Shown piece by piece: positions 18,528-27,986 of a stretch of DNA of 64,000 nucleotides. Numbering within the stretch: the stretch's first letter is position 1; each line of letters starts with the position of its first letter. The notes under the pieces are model-generated. The model was not told where the DNA came from, made no database searches, and saw only the letters and a program-made list of their open reading frames with translations. The translations under genes and the position numbers were made by a program. Source of the DNA: an uncultured bacterium (GTDB taxonomy: Bacteria; Cyanobacteriota; Vampirovibrionia; Gastranaerophilales; Gastranaerophilaceae); assembly GCA_948684385.1 (NCBI GenBank), contig CAPQCU010000002.1, forward strand, positions 62,001 through 126,000. Reading direction: 5' to 3'.

Positions 18528-18717
18528 TTGCCACCTCTTTTTCTTTAATCACAGTTTTTGCCTGAGCTATTGCACGTTTTGTATTTGAAATCTGCGCAGT
18601 ATTTTCTAATTTATGCATAGATTTTTGAATTCTTAAATCAAGTAATTGTTTTTTTGAATCAACAATAAATTGCTTTAACTCATCAACTGTTTTTTCACGC
18701 ATTTCACTTAATTTCAT
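18520..18717 (-). CDS. rpmC: 50S ribosomal protein L29
   Basis: 65 residues, an all-helical protein with the L29 signature LRIQKSMHKLENTAQISNTKRAIAQAKT spread over residues 28-56. It lies near the exit tunnel. Canonical position between rplP and rpsQ. Confidence 0.96.
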   Translation of the reverse strand: MKLSEMREKTVDELKQFIVDSKKQLLDLRIQKSMHKLENTAQISNTKRAIAQAKTVIKEKEVANA

Positions 18718-18739
18718 TGTTATTTTTCCTTAATTTAAT

Positions 18740-19153
18740 TTATACAGATTCTTTTTCAACTACTTTAACTTTGATAGGAAGTTTTTGAGCTGCTAATTCT
18801 AATGCTCTAACAGCAACTGCTCTATCGAAGTAGTCAAGTTCAAATAAAATTCTGTTTGGTTTTACTACAGATACCCAGTATTCTACGTTACCTTTACCTG
18901 AACCCATACGAGTTTCTGCAGGTTTTGCAGTAATCGGTTTATCCGGGAATATCTTAATCCAAACGTTACCGCCACGTTTGATTTCACGGGTCATTGCACG
19001 TCTTGCAGCTTCTATCTGACGGCTTGTAATCCAGCCAGGTTCTAAAGCTCTAAGAGCATAACGACCAAATTCAAACTCAGTACCTCTTGTTTCAGTACCT
19101 TTCATTCTACCTTTCATCATTTTGCGGTATTTTGTCTTTTTTGGCATTAACAT
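18740..19153 (-). CDS. rplP: 50S ribosomal protein L16
   Basis: 137 residues, [11 protein letters not shown] start, with [23 protein letters not shown] and the conserved [20 protein letters not shown]. The first ATG is used because AGGAG lies nine bases before it. L16 organises the A-site region of 23S rRNA. Confidence 0.98.
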   Translation of the reverse strand: MLMPKKTKYRKMMKGRMKGTETRGTEFEFGRYALRALEPGWITSRQIEAARRAMTREIKRGGNVWIKIFPDKPITAKPAETRMGSGKGNVEYWVSVVKPNRILFELDYFDRAVAVRALELAAQKLPIKVKVVEKESV

Positions 19154-19175
19154 TATATTGTTCTCCTGTTATTTT

Positions 19176-19910
19176 CTATTTTGTTTCTACAGGTCTGCGT
19201 TTTCCGCGTCTTCCGTTAAAACGTTCACCTGATGAATTTTTTGAGTCTTTTGATTTAATGTTCATGTCTGCTTTTTCACCAGGCATTAAGTTACCTTTGA
19301 AAATCCAAACTTTTACACCAATCTTACCCATAATTGTGTCTGCTTCTGTGAAACCATAGTCAACGTCAGCTCTAAGAGTTTGAAGAGGAATTCTTCCTTC
19401 TTTTGCCCATTCGCTTCTTGCAATTTCAGCACCGCCTAAACGTCCAGATACCATGATTTTGATACCTTGAGCGCCGGCTCTCATTGTTCTTTGCATTGCT
19501 TGTTTCATTGCACGTCTGAATGCAATACGTTTTTCAAGCTGTTGTGCTACAGATTCAGCTACCAATAAAGCATCAACATCAATTCTAGATACTTCTACCA
19601 CATTGATGATTACCGGTTTGCCTAAATATTTTGAAACTTCTGCTTTAAGTTCTTCAATACCTTGACCGCCTCTGCCTACTACAATACCAGGTTTTGCTGT
19701 TACAACAGTAATTGTAGTGCTCTGAGATTTTCTGTCAATCAAAATATTTGCAACACCTGCTGCATAAAGTTTTTTCTTGATGAACTTTCTGATTTTGTCA
19801 TCTTCTTTTACGTTATCAGCATAATCTTTTTTCTTTCCTGCAAACCATGTGCTTGTCCAAGATCTGATTATACCTACTCTAAATCCGGTTGGATGTGTTT
19901 TTTGTCCCAT
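19176..19910 (-). CDS. rpsC: 30S ribosomal protein S3
   Basis: 244 residues from ATG at 19910 ([18 protein letters not shown]). AGAGGAAATAAGGAA precedes it, so the longer upstream frame is not used. The KH domain motif [16 protein letters not shown] is clear. A basic Ser/Arg-rich C-terminal tail ends the protein. It forms the mRNA entry site. Confidence 0.97.
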   Translation of the reverse strand: MGQKTHPTGFRVGIIRSWTSTWFAGKKKDYADNVKEDDKIRKFIKKKLYAAGVANILIDRKSQSTTITVVTAKPGIVVGRGGQGIEELKAEVSKYLGKPVIINVVEVSRIDVDALLVAESVAQQLEKRIAFRRAMKQAMQRTMRAGAQGIKIMVSGRLGGAEIARSEWAKEGRIPLQTLRADVDYGFTEADTIMGKIGVKVWIFKGNLMPGEKADMNIKSKDSKNSSGERFNGRRGKRRPVETK

Positions 19911-19923
19911 TTCCTTATTTCCT

Positions 19924-20262
19924 CTATTTTGCTGTATCACTTACTTTAATTGTGAGGTGAGATGTACGTTTGAGTCTCTTGTATATACGACCTTGTGCTC
20001 TTGGTTTACCTCTTTTGTACGTTACACTTTCATCCGCAAAAATTTCAGAAACTTTTAGGGAGTCAGCTCTTACACCTGCTTGTTCAAAAGCATTTGCAGC
20101 TGCTGCTTTTAAGTTCTTTTCTACAACTCTAGCTGCAAAGTATGGCATAAAACGTAACATATCAAGAGCGTCATTAACAGCTTTACCTCTTACTTCGTTG
20201 ATTACTCTGCGAAGTTTTCTTGCTGTCATTTTTATGTTTGTTTGTCTTGCTTTAGCTTCCAT
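19924..20262 (-). CDS. rplV: 50S ribosomal protein L22
   Basis: 112 residues with [17 protein letters not shown] and the beta-hairpin tip segment GRAxxxRKRTSH-like ([17 protein letters not shown]) that lines the exit tunnel. Canonical order rpsS-rplV-rpsC. Confidence 0.97.
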   Translation of the reverse strand: MEAKARQTNIKMTARKLRRVINEVRGKAVNDALDMLRFMPYFAARVVEKNLKAAAANAFEQAGVRADSLKVSEIFADESVTYKRGKPRAQGRIYKRLKRTSHLTIKVSDTAK

Positions 20263-20316
20263 TTTTATTTTCCTTATATTCTTTTTAATTAATTCTTAAT
20301 CAAAAATTTGTACAGA

Positions 20317-20595
20317 CTATTTACGTTTTGCTGTTTTATCCGCAGCGTGACCTCTGTACATTCTTGTCGGTGCGAATTCACCCAATTTGTGTCCAATCAT
20401 TTGTTCTGTTACGTATACAGGAACATGAGTTTTGCCGTTGTGTACAGCAATTGTGTGTCCCAACATATCAGGAATAATCATGGATGCTCTTGACCAGGTT
20501 TTAACAACTTTATGTTCAGAATTTTCATTCATCTTGTTAATTTTCTTTTGAAGAGCTTCTTCTACGTATGGGCCCTTTTTTAATGAACGTGCCAT
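20317..20595 (-). CDS. rpsS: 30S ribosomal protein S19
   Basis: 92 residues, [18 protein letters not shown] start, with [20 protein letters not shown] and [20 protein letters not shown]. Located in the 30S head. GGAGAAAT precedes the ATG. A 107-bp spacer with a repeat-derived hairpin separates it from rplB. Confidence 0.98.
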   Translation of the reverse strand: MARSLKKGPYVEEALQKKINKMNENSEHKVVKTWSRASMIIPDMLGHTIAVHNGKTHVPVYVTEQMIGHKLGEFAPTRMYRGHAADKTAKRK

Positions 20596-20653
20596 TAATT
20601 TCTCCTTTGTATTATTTATAATAATGTTTGTAAAAATTATTTTTGCTAGGGGG

Positions 20654-20688
20654 TAGGGGTAAATATATTTTAACCTATATTTACCCTA
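20654..20688. repeat. Inverted GGGGTAAAT repeat pair in the rplB-rpsS spacer
   Basis: TAGGGGTAAATATA (20654-20667) faces TATATTTACCCTA (20676-20688), an imperfect hairpin with one extra G. It is a head-to-head version of the dispersed repeat. Confidence 0.6.
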
Positions 20689-20702
20689 CTAACCTAACGC
20701 TT

Positions 20703-21530
20703 TTATTTCTTGCGACGACGTACAATAAGTTTGTCTGACGCTTTGTTTTTCTTTCTTGTCTTGTAACCAAGAGCAGGTTTACCCCAAGGTGTTTTAGGGT
20801 GTCCGCCAGGACCGGTTTTACCTTCACCACCACCGTGTGGGTGATCACAAGGGTTCATTGTTACACCACGAACGGTAGGTCTAACACCCATGTATCTTTT
20901 TCTGCCGGCTTTACCGATTTTCAAGTTCTTGAATTCTGAGTTGCCAAGAGTACCAACTGTTGCCATGCACTCTTTTCTAACCATTCTCATTTCACCTGAA
21001 GGTAATTTAATAGTTACGTAGTTGCCTTCTTTTGCCATAACTTGTGCAAAGTTACCAGCTGAACGAACCATTTTACCGCCTCTGCCAGGTTCAAGTTCGA
21101 TATTGTGAACAATTGTACCAAGTGGAATCAATTCTAACGGTAAAGCATTACCTGTCTGAATTGGAGCTTCCGGTCCGCTTACGATTACATCGCCTACGTT
21201 TAAACCTTCCGGAGTTAAGATATATCTTTTTTCACCATCTGCATAGAATACTAATGAAATTCTTACGTTTCTGTTTGGATCGTATTCAATAGTTTTTACT
21301 GTTGCAGGTACACCGAATTTTTCTCTTTTGAAGTCGATGATACGGTAAGCTTGTTTTACACCGCCACCTTTATGACGACAAGTAATTCTACCAGTATTGT
21401 TACGACCGGCAGTCTTGTTTAATTTCTTCAATAAAGATTTTTCAGGAGTTGATGTTGTGATTTCTTGATAATCACTTTTTATCATACCTCTTTGTCCCGG
21501 AGATGTCGGATTAATTTTACGAGTTGCCAT
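20703..21530 (-). CDS. rplB: 50S ribosomal protein L2
   Basis: 275 residues with the conserved peptidyl-transferase region [20 protein letters not shown] and C-terminal [19 protein letters not shown]. It is one of the most conserved 23S-binding proteins. Full length, canonical position. Confidence 0.99.
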   Translation of the reverse strand: MATRKINPTSPGQRGMIKSDYQEITTSTPEKSLLKKLNKTAGRNNTGRITCRHKGGGVKQAYRIIDFKREKFGVPATVKTIEYDPNRNVRISLVFYADGEKRYILTPEGLNVGDVIVSGPEAPIQTGNALPLELIPLGTIVHNIELEPGRGGKMVRSAGNFAQVMAKEGNYVTIKLPSGEMRMVRKECMATVGTLGNSEFKNLKIGKAGRKRYMGVRPTVRGVTMNPCDHPHGGGEGKTGPGGHPKTPWGKPALGYKTRKKNKASDKLIVRRRKK

Positions 21531-21557
21531 TTTTATTTTCTCCTATTTCTATCTTTT

Positions 21558-21860
21558 TTAAATAGCTGTTAATTCTTCGATTGGATCACCTTCGATAGTA
21601 ACGATTGCTTTCTTAGAAGAATCTGTTCTGCCGAATTTCATACCCATTCTTTTTTCGTGTGACGGCATATAAACTGTTTGAACTTTCTTAACTTTTCTAC
21701 CAGGGAAAGCTAATTCTACAGCTTGTGCGATTTCAACTTTTGTTGCATCTTTTTGTACTTCAAAAGTGTATTTACCTAAAGCTGTTGCCATCATTGATTT
21801 TTCAGTTATAATCGGTCTTTTGATTACATCGTATAATTTTTCAATATTAGTCTTTGTCAT
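21558..21860 (-). CDS. rplW: 50S ribosomal protein L23
   Basis: 100 residues with YDVIKRPIITEKS and the C-terminal extended loop region. It is the docking site for SRP and trigger factor at the tunnel exit. The ATG overlaps the rplD stop by one base (TAATG). Confidence 0.97.
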   Translation of the reverse strand: MTKTNIEKLYDVIKRPIITEKSMMATALGKYTFEVQKDATKVEIAQAVELAFPGRKVKKVQTVYMPSHEKRMGMKFGRTDSSKKAIVTIEGDPIEELTAI

Positions 21861-22486
21861 TATTGCAACCTTTCTGTAACTTCATTTACAGCTTTTTCTG
21901 TCATTACAACGAAATCAGCTTCAAGTAAGTCTTTTACGTTTAAGTTTGAAGGTAATAATAATTTAACTGATGGAATATTACCAGCTGCCAAACTTAAGAA
22001 TTTATTTTCTTCTGCTGTTGTATCAGCAATAACCAAAATCTTGCCTGCAAGATTTAATGATTTAATGATACCAGCCATTAATTTTGTTTTAGGTTCAGTA
22101 ATTGCAGAGAAATCTTTAACTACTACTAATTGTTCTTCTCTAGCAGAAAGAGCTGATTTAAGAGCTAATTTTCTTGCTTTTTGAGGCATGTTGATTTCAT
22201 AGCTTCTTGGTTTTGGTCCAAAGACTACACCACCGCCTGCAAATAAAGGTGATCTTAATGAACCTGCTCTGGCACGGCCTGTACCTTTTTGTTTCCAAGG
22301 TTTTTTACCGCCGCCTGAAACTTCTGCTCTTGTCTTAGCACAAGCAGAACCTTGTCTTGCGTTGTTTAACTGTCTTCTAAGTGCTAAATGCATTACGTGT
22401 AAGTTTGGTTCAACACCAAAAACTGCTTCGTTTAAAGCGATTTCACCTAACTTTTCACCGTTTGTATTTAATAATTGTTTTGACAT
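21860..22486 (-). CDS. rplD: 50S ribosomal protein L4
   Basis: 208 residues with RQGSACAKTRAEVSGGGKKPWKQKGTGRARAG, the extended loop that reaches the exit tunnel (residues 41-72). In gamma-proteobacteria L4 autoregulates the S10 operon; such a leader is not evident here. AAAAGGAAAACA precedes the ATG. Confidence 0.97.
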   Translation of the reverse strand: MSKQLLNTNGEKLGEIALNEAVFGVEPNLHVMHLALRRQLNNARQGSACAKTRAEVSGGGKKPWKQKGTGRARAGSLRSPLFAGGGVVFGPKPRSYEINMPQKARKLALKSALSAREEQLVVVKDFSAITEPKTKLMAGIIKSLNLAGKILVIADTTAEENKFLSLAAGNIPSVKLLLPSNLNVKDLLEADFVVMTEKAVNEVTERLQ

Positions 22487-22573
22487 TGTTTTCCTTTTCT
22501 TTCTCTTACCTCTTTCAAATTCAAGTTTTTGAATAAGTTTTATATGGCAAGCTCTAATTATTAATTTCTATTA

Positions 22574-23212
22574 TTAGTTCCATTTTGTTCTTGTTGGAAC
22601 GATTGTTACTAATCTGCCTTCGCAGCCCGGTACTGAACCTTTTACTAATACTAAGCCGTTTTCAGCATCAACTTTAACTAACTTAAGTTTAGTAATAGTA
22701 ACTCTTTCGTTACCCATGTTACCAGCCATTCTTTTACCTTTGATAACACGGCTAGGAGTTGTACCTGCACCGATTGAACCAGGTTCTCTGTGGTTTTTAG
22801 AACCGTGAGCCATAGGTCCTCTGCCGAAGTTCCATCTTTTTACTGTACCCTGGAAACCTTTACCTATTGAAGTTCCGGTAACATCAACTTTTTGTACATC
22901 TGCTAGAGCTGCTGCCAAATCGATTTCCTGACCAACTTTGTAATCTGCAGGGTTTTCAACTCTGAACTCTTGTAAATGTCTGTAGTTGTTCAAACCGTTT
23001 TTCTTAAAGTGACCAATTTCAGCTTTTGTTAAGTGTTTTTCTTTAGCTGCAATTGTACCTACTTGTATAGCATTGTAACCGTCAGTTTCAACAGTCTTAA
23101 CCTGAGTAACTACTGTTGAATCAATTTTGATTACTGTAACAGGAACTGCCAAACCTTCTGAATCAAAGATTTGAGTCATTCCAACTTTTTTACCTATTAC
23201 ACCTAATGTCAT
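22574..23212 (-). CDS. rplC: 50S ribosomal protein L3
   Basis: 212 residues from ATG at 23212 (MTLGVIGKKVGMTQIF), preceded by GGAAAGGAA. The loop GFQGTVKRWNFGRGPMAHGSKNHREPGSIG is typical (residues ~125-155). The 160-nt leader between rpsJ and this start is long for an S10 operon and contains no gene. Confidence 0.97.
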   Translation of the reverse strand: MTLGVIGKKVGMTQIFDSEGLAVPVTVIKIDSTVVTQVKTVETDGYNAIQVGTIAAKEKHLTKAEIGHFKKNGLNNYRHLQEFRVENPADYKVGQEIDLAAALADVQKVDVTGTSIGKGFQGTVKRWNFGRGPMAHGSKNHREPGSIGAGTTPSRVIKGKRMAGNMGNERVTITKLKLVKVDAENGLVLVKGSVPGCEGRLVTIVPTRTKWN

Positions 23213-23426
23213 GTGTTTTTCCTTTCCGACATATATACACACAGAGATTTTCTGCCTGTACAAATATGCCTTTCGTCTTGCGAGCGCTACTGCCTTTTTT
23301 CTTTACCATTGCGGGAATCGTCATTTTGAAAGTCTTCCCTAAGGGTTTTAACCTTCCGTCTTACCTGACGTCGTAGTTCACATTATATGCATAATGCTTA
23401 TTAAGTTTTCAATTTGCGGCGATTTT
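23213..23426 (-). other. Long rpsJ-rplC spacer
   Basis: 214 bases without a gene. TGCATATAATG (about 23381-23391, minus strand) could be the -10 of an internal promoter, but no good -35 accompanies it. No other structure is clear. Confidence 0.3.
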
Positions 23427-23744
23427 CTAGAGTTTTACTTCTATATCAACGCCAGCAGGTAAGTCCAATCTGCTGAGTTCTTCAGTAGTTTGTTGTGTAG
23501 GTTCGTAAATATCGATAATGCGTTTGTGAGTTCTAATCTCAAAGTGTTCACGTGATTTTTTATCAACGTGTGGTGAACGCAATACGCAATAAATACGTCT
23601 TTTTGTAGGTAAAGGAATAGGACCTGCTACTTTAGCGTCTGTTCTTTTTGCTGTTTCTACAATTTTTTCAGCTGATACGTCAACTAATTTGTGTTCGTAT
23701 GATCTTAAACAAACTCTAATTCTTTGTCTTTTAGCTGTTGTCAT
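23427..23744 (-). CDS. rpsJ: 30S ribosomal protein S10
   Basis: 105 residues, including [28 protein letters not shown] and [15 protein letters not shown]. It starts the minus-strand ribosomal cluster. S10 is also the NusE antitermination factor. tuf and fusA do not precede it; the next upstream gene on this strand is the HTH-array protein. Confidence 0.98.
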   Translation of the reverse strand: MTTAKRQRIRVCLRSYEHKLVDVSAEKIVETAKRTDAKVAGPIPLPTKRRIYCVLRSPHVDKKSREHFEIRTHKRIIDIYEPTQQTTEELSRLDLPAGVDIEVKL

Positions 23745-23972
23745 TTTTCATTCCTTTATTTTTTTGTATTTTACTGTTCTTCCGGACAAATCCCATCCTG
23801 TTTTGAAACATGCAACCCCGTTTGTGGTATCACACTTTCCAACCCTTTCCGGCATCCGGAGGCTATTCTTTCGACTATAGCATATTAATCGTAAATCAAA
23901 CAAAAATCAGTGTCAACAGAGGTTTTTTATTTGATTTAATATTTTACAAAAATTTACAATACAAATTTATAA
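23745..23972 (-). promoter_or_regulatory. Upstream region of the S10 operon
   Basis: 228 bases without a gene. A TATAGT (-10-like, 23874-23879 minus strand) and a TTGACA (23911-23916) are visible but spaced 31 bases apart, too far to pair. The promoter assignment is therefore tentative. A structured leader of about 120 bases would result. Confidence 0.3.
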
Positions 23973-26900
23973 TTATTCATGCTGATAAGAATAAGTATCA
24001 AAACGCAGGTTGTTGGAAGATGAAAATAATCTGTCCGGATATCCTTTAATTTTTACTTCATAGTAACTCTTACAGTTTTTAATACCGGTTTCACCTTTTT
24101 TCCCTGCCGGTTTGTTCATAGCTTCTTCAAACTTACAAAAATAATCCAGACAATTTGGATACTTATGACGTTTATAAATACTGTTTTTCGCTTCTTTTGA
24201 AAATACAGCAGTGTGTTTTTGACCATTTTCAAATTGCAAAGAAATTTCTGTATCCATGTTTAAATAAAACTTCTCAATATAAGTTTTAATAAACTCGTTC
24301 TCTATATCACCATCCTGAAGTTTAAATACACTTAAAAAATCATTCATGGAAGTTTTTTCAGCATCATTTTTCCAATTTTCTATTTTAATCAAATATCTTA
24401 CCAGCAGGTTTTCAGGCAAATTGGAATGTTTAATTATTTCCATAAAACATTCAGGGTAACCGGAAGTTTCTCCAGTTTGTAAAAATTTATTTAAAACATT
24501 TGAGTTCATGATAAACTGTCCGGCTTTTTCCTCATTAATACTGCCGTCTTTTTCTTTTGAATAGTTTTCAGAAAACTTCAATAAATTATTCGGAGAATGT
24601 TTTAAATCCCAATAAATAATTTTTCTTTCCGCGCTCAATAAATCGTTCTCTGCAAAAGTTTTCAAAATAAACTCTGAATCAGAAATATTATCATTTGCCG
24701 GTGCATATTTTAAACAAATTTCATATATATTTTTGTTTTGCTCTTTGATAAGCTCACTAAGCATTGAATCATAAGAACTCTTAAGTTTTTCAAGTTTTGC
24801 AGCTTCGGCAAGTTGAAGTTCATCCTCCGAAATCATCCAATCGTAAATATATTTCACCTGTTCTGATTTGAACGCTTCTTCAGGGAAAATTTTATTTTTC
24901 ACAACTTCATCTAAAAGTTTAATAAAATCAACAGCTTTTAATCTTTCCTCATTACTCAATTCCGGCTTTTCGTACAAAAATTCTATCAAATCAGAAATTT
25001 CATCATTATCAGATATAACACTATTTTCAAAATGCAAAGCTATCAGTTTGTCTTTGATTTCTTCCTGTGTAAACTCTTCGTAATTCTTTTCTGCAAGCTG
25101 CACTTTCGGCTGTTCAATTTTAATATTGTATTTTAACAAAATTCGATGCAAACGGATAAGAGAAATATTCAAATCAGCGCAAATGTCATTATAACAACAT
25201 CCTTCAACAATTTTTGTAAGAATTTTTTCTCTAAGTTCTTTCTCTATTTTTGCCATATTTTTCTGTCTGTCAGTCATAAAGCCGTTTGCTTTAAGTATTT
25301 TTCCGACCGTACAGCTGTTACATTGTACCTTACCGGCGATTTCAAGCATATTATAGCCTAGCAGATGCAAACGGATAACTTCATCCTGAAATTCTTTTTG
25401 AGCAACTCTTTTATTTTGTTTTTGTTTTTCGGTTTCCCATCCTTCGGAGAGAAAAATTTTTCTTACTATTTCTTTGCTGCAATTCAGCTCTTTTGAGATT
25501 TCGGTCATATTTAACCCGCGTTTATGAAGAAGCCCGACTTTTGCAATAAACTCCGGAGTCATAAACTCAGGCGGCTTCGTTTCATATTTCTTTTCATAAG
25601 AATTTTCTGCAACAAGAACTGTTTTTACATAAAAATCACTGCACCCCATAATTCTTGCAATACCAATAATACTATGTCCTTCTGCATACAAAGCTTTTAT
25701 TTTTCCGATATATTCCGGAGAGTTGAGTTCCATCAGGCGAATTTGAGAAAGCGTCTTTTTTCCGTTATATTCAAGAATATGTTTTACCGCAGCTTCTGAA
25801 GCGTTAACCCGTGCTGCTATTTCTTTTAAATTCAACCCCTCATCGCATAATTTTATAATTTCTTCGACCACTTCAGGACTTGCAAGTCTGCCATCCTGCA
25901 TTTGTTTTGCTGATTTTAACTCATTCTCATCAAAAATTCTTCTTATAACAGTCTCGCTGCATTCCATAATCTCAGCAATTTTATTAATACCAAACCCCTT
26001 AGCGTGCAAATCCAAAACTTTTGATATAAATTCGGGTTTTGAAAATCTGTCATATTTAAGTTCTACATTTCTTTCATTCAAAATTCTTCTGACTGTATCG
26101 TCATCACATTCTAAAATTCTTGCAGTTTCAAGAACATTTAAAGTTTGACCATAAACTTCAACAACACTATCTGCAAACTCAGGTGATGCAAGCTTAACCA
26201 GCTTTTTCTGATATTCAGTTTGAAGCTCATTGCGTTTAAGTATCTCCAAAACATTTACATTACTGCATTTTACCTCCTCCGCAATTTCATAGCTATTCAA
26301 ACCTTTTTTATAAAGCTCAAGTACCTGTTTTTCAAATTCCGGAGACGCGAGCCTGTCATTATGCTGTTTTCGCTCCGTTTGGATACCGAATTCCGATATT
26401 TTTCTAAAAACAGTTGAGCCTCCGCAATTCAACAGTTTCGCAATTTTTGCGACTGATAAGCCTTGCTCTGCCAGTGTTTCAAGAATTTCCTTTGACAAAA
26501 ATATATCTTTAAAAGTGAAAACTTTTTCCTTAGGAGGTATAAATTTAATATCAGAAAAATCTTCTGCTAAAGAAGTATCATAAATTCTCTCCAGAATAAT
26601 TTCCTTCATTAAATCTTTAATGTAGTTAGATTTTTCATTATCCAGCTTATCGTAATCTTTTACATATTTTTTCGTTTCATAAACAAGGTATTTATTCAGC
26701 GCCTCTTCGCTATGCATAAAATTATTTTTAACAACAATATAAGTTTCGCGGCTAATTTTTTGTTTCAAGTTTTCTTTCGCAAAATCTCTTACCGAATTCA
26801 AAGTATCTAATCCGGCATTTTGATTAATTGCAATACCCGCAGTTCCGGCTGCTAAAGCGGCAGCCGCAGCAATTTTCAGGGAGTCCTCTGTTAATTTTGA

Positions 26901-26984
26901 CACAGTTTTTTTAGGAATTTTTCCGCCAAAACGTAAGCCGGAAAATTTTTGAAAATTACATCCATCTTCATAGCCAATCTTCAT
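23973..26984 (-). CDS. Giant protein with nine tandem HTH units (53-residue period)
   Basis: 1003 residues from ATG at 26984. The open frame extends further upstream but would overlap rpmE, so this start is preferred; no ribosome-binding site is seen. Residues 17-26 hold FGGKIP-like LRFGGKIPKK, and 38-53 an Ala-rich hydrophobic stretch. From about 165 to 625 there are nine units, each a helix plus HTH such as GLNSYEIAEEVKCSNVNVLEIL, GLNLKEIAARVNASEAAVKHIL and GYNMLEIAGKVQCNSCTVGKIL. The G(L/Y) turn residues recur at 175, 228, 281, 330, 383, 436, 490, 543 and 595. Units resemble Hin/resolvase or sigma-type HTHs. The 380-residue C-terminus is not recognised. Probably a DNA-binding array; target and role unknown. 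Confidence 0.8.
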   Translation of the reverse strand: MKIGYEDGCNFQKFSGLRFGGKIPKKTVSKLTEDSLKIAAAAALAAGTAGIAINQNAGLDTLNSVRDFAKENLKQKISRETYIVVKNNFMHSEEALNKYLVYETKKYVKDYDKLDNEKSNYIKDLMKEIILERIYDTSLAEDFSDIKFIPPKEKVFTFKDIFLSKEILETLAEQGLSVAKIAKLLNCGGSTVFRKISEFGIQTERKQHNDRLASPEFEKQVLELYKKGLNSYEIAEEVKCSNVNVLEILKRNELQTEYQKKLVKLASPEFADSVVEVYGQTLNVLETARILECDDDTVRRILNERNVELKYDRFSKPEFISKVLDLHAKGFGINKIAEIMECSETVIRRIFDENELKSAKQMQDGRLASPEVVEEIIKLCDEGLNLKEIAARVNASEAAVKHILEYNGKKTLSQIRLMELNSPEYIGKIKALYAEGHSIIGIARIMGCSDFYVKTVLVAENSYEKKYETKPPEFMTPEFIAKVGLLHKRGLNMTEISKELNCSKEIVRKIFLSEGWETEKQKQNKRVAQKEFQDEVIRLHLLGYNMLEIAGKVQCNSCTVGKILKANGFMTDRQKNMAKIEKELREKILTKIVEGCCYNDICADLNISLIRLHRILLKYNIKIEQPKVQLAEKNYEEFTQEEIKDKLIALHFENSVISDNDEISDLIEFLYEKPELSNEERLKAVDFIKLLDEVVKNKIFPEEAFKSEQVKYIYDWMISEDELQLAEAAKLEKLKSSYDSMLSELIKEQNKNIYEICLKYAPANDNISDSEFILKTFAENDLLSAERKIIYWDLKHSPNNLLKFSENYSKEKDGSINEEKAGQFIMNSNVLNKFLQTGETSGYPECFMEIIKHSNLPENLLVRYLIKIENWKNDAEKTSMNDFLSVFKLQDGDIENEFIKTYIEKFYLNMDTEISLQFENGQKHTAVFSKEAKNSIYKRHKYPNCLDYFCKFEEAMNKPAGKKGETGIKNCKSYYEVKIKGYPDRLFSSSNNLRFDTYSYQHE

Positions 26985-27110
26985 AATAATATAAAGTAAT
27001 TTTAAGCTTTGAAATTGCCCTATTGTATTTTTTTTTTGAGCATAATAAAATGTTGTTGGTCGAAAAAATTTTTCAAGTTTGGAATCTTGAAGAAAAGAAA
27101 GAAGGTTATT

Positions 27111-27311
27111 ATGAAAGATGGAATCCATCCAGATTATAAAAAAACTGTTATCAAATGCGTTTGCGGTAACGAAATCGAAACAGGTTCTGTTGTAGAAGAT
27201 ATCACAGTTGAAATTTGTTCAAACTGCCACCCGTTCTACACAGGTCAACAAAAAATTCTTGACTCTGAAGGACGTGTTGAAAGATTCAAAAAACGTTACG
27301 GAACAAAATAA
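27111..27311 (+). CDS. rpmE: 50S ribosomal protein L31, zinc-binding form
   Basis: 66 residues from the ATG at 27111, which has an AAGG site; a longer upstream frame is not used. CVCGN and [10 protein letters not shown] supply the four cysteines of the zinc form, and the chain ends [11 protein letters not shown]. Zinc-type L31 is a common zinc reservoir. Single-gene unit: a terminator follows at once. Confidence 0.96.
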   Translation: MKDGIHPDYKKTVIKCVCGNEIETGSVVEDITVEICSNCHPFYTGQQKILDSEGRVERFKKRYGTK

Positions 27312-27333
27312 TAGTTTTGTTAAGATTTTACAG

Positions 27334-27363
27334 AAAAAAAGAAGCCTTCTGGCTTCTTTTTTT
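27334..27363 (+). terminator. Terminator after rpmE
   Basis: AAAAAAAGAAGCC, loop TTCT, GGCTTCTTTTTTT: a perfect 13-bp stem with a T run. The -35 box of folK begins two bases later. Confidence 0.9.
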
Positions 27364-27364
27364 G

Positions 27365-27394
27365 TTGACAAAAAATATTACGTCCTGATAAAAT
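27365..27394 (+). promoter_or_regulatory. folK promoter predicting a leaderless mRNA
   Basis: TTGACA (27365-27370), 18 bases, TAAAAT (27389-27394), then six bases to the ATG at 27401. No ribosome-binding site exists between them. Confidence 0.7.
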
Positions 27395-27400
27395 TAAACT

Positions 27401-27901
27401 ATGGCAATCGTATATTTATCATTAGGTTCAAATCTTGGAGACAGAGTAGGCTATTTACAGCAGGCAACGAGCCTGTTAAGTGCAATGCCGGAAATTAATA
27501 TTGTCACAACTTCGTCTTTTTATGAGTCTGAGCCGTGGCAGATGAATTCTGAAAACTGGTTTGTTAATGCCATTATACAAATCTCAACTACATTTTCTCC
27601 GGAAGAACTTCTGAGAGAATGTCAGAGAATTGAAAACCAGCTCGGACGCAAGCGGGAAGCAAACTCAGGATATACAGACAGAACGATTGATATTGATATT
27701 TTATTTTATGAAAACAAAATTATAAATACAGATACTCTCACAATACCGCACAGATTTTTTCACAGGCGCGCATTTTTAATGGTTCCAATGCTGGAAATTG
27801 CAGAAGATTTTGTTCATCCATTGTTTAATAAAACAGTTGAAAATTTATATGACGAACTCGAAAATCCTGAGATGGTAACTTTGTATGGCACAAGAGTATA
27901 A
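27401..27901 (+). CDS. folK: HPPK, 6-hydroxymethyl-7,8-dihydropterin pyrophosphokinase
   Basis: 166 residues. MAIVYLSLGSNLGDR is the HPPK start, and RTIDIDILFYENKII is the conserved Mg/ATP-binding region with DIDIL. It transfers pyrophosphate from ATP to the pterin in folate synthesis; folE2 in this window makes the precursor. The start codon lies six bases after a near-consensus -10 box. Its 3' end carries the start of a decoy copy of the next gene (see 27885). Confidence 0.95.
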   Translation: MAIVYLSLGSNLGDRVGYLQQATSLLSAMPEINIVTTSSFYESEPWQMNSENWFVNAIIQISTTFSPEELLRECQRIENQLGRKREANSGYTDRTIDIDILFYENKIINTDTLTIPHRFFHRRAFLMVPMLEIAEDFVHPLFNKTVENLYDELENPEMVTLYGTRV

Positions 27902-27956
27902 CAGCAAATCCATCTCCATAATTGGCGCAGGAGCAGGGGTAAATATATATGATTAA
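27885..27956 (+). pseudogene. Truncated former N-terminus of the flavoprotein gene
   Basis: An ATG at 27885 inside folK opens MAQEYNSKSISIIGAGAG and then runs into the GGGGTAAATATATAT segment, giving VNIYD and stop. KSISIIGAGA is the same peptide that starts the adjacent flavoprotein. The simplest reading is that the gene once began here and a 23-bp insertion with target duplication cut it off; a new ATG within the insertion now serves. Confidence 0.55.
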
Positions 27957-27986
27957 TAAATCTATCTCCATAATCGGCGCAGGAGC
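27906..27986. repeat. 29-bp direct repeat flanking a GGGGTAAAT insertion
   Basis: 27906-27934 and 27958-27986 match at 27 of 29 bases. The 23 bases between begin AGGGGTAAATATATAT and contain the new start codon of the downstream gene. Confidence 0.75.

Noticed and set aside
23874..23916. TTGACA and TATAGT as the S10 operon promoter
   Set aside because: The boxes are 31 bases apart, outside any usable spacing, so only a tentative region is reported.
27028..27037. T10 homopolymer near the HTH-array start as a second phase switch
   Set aside because: It lies upstream of the preferred ATG at 26984 and would only matter if translation began inside rpmE.
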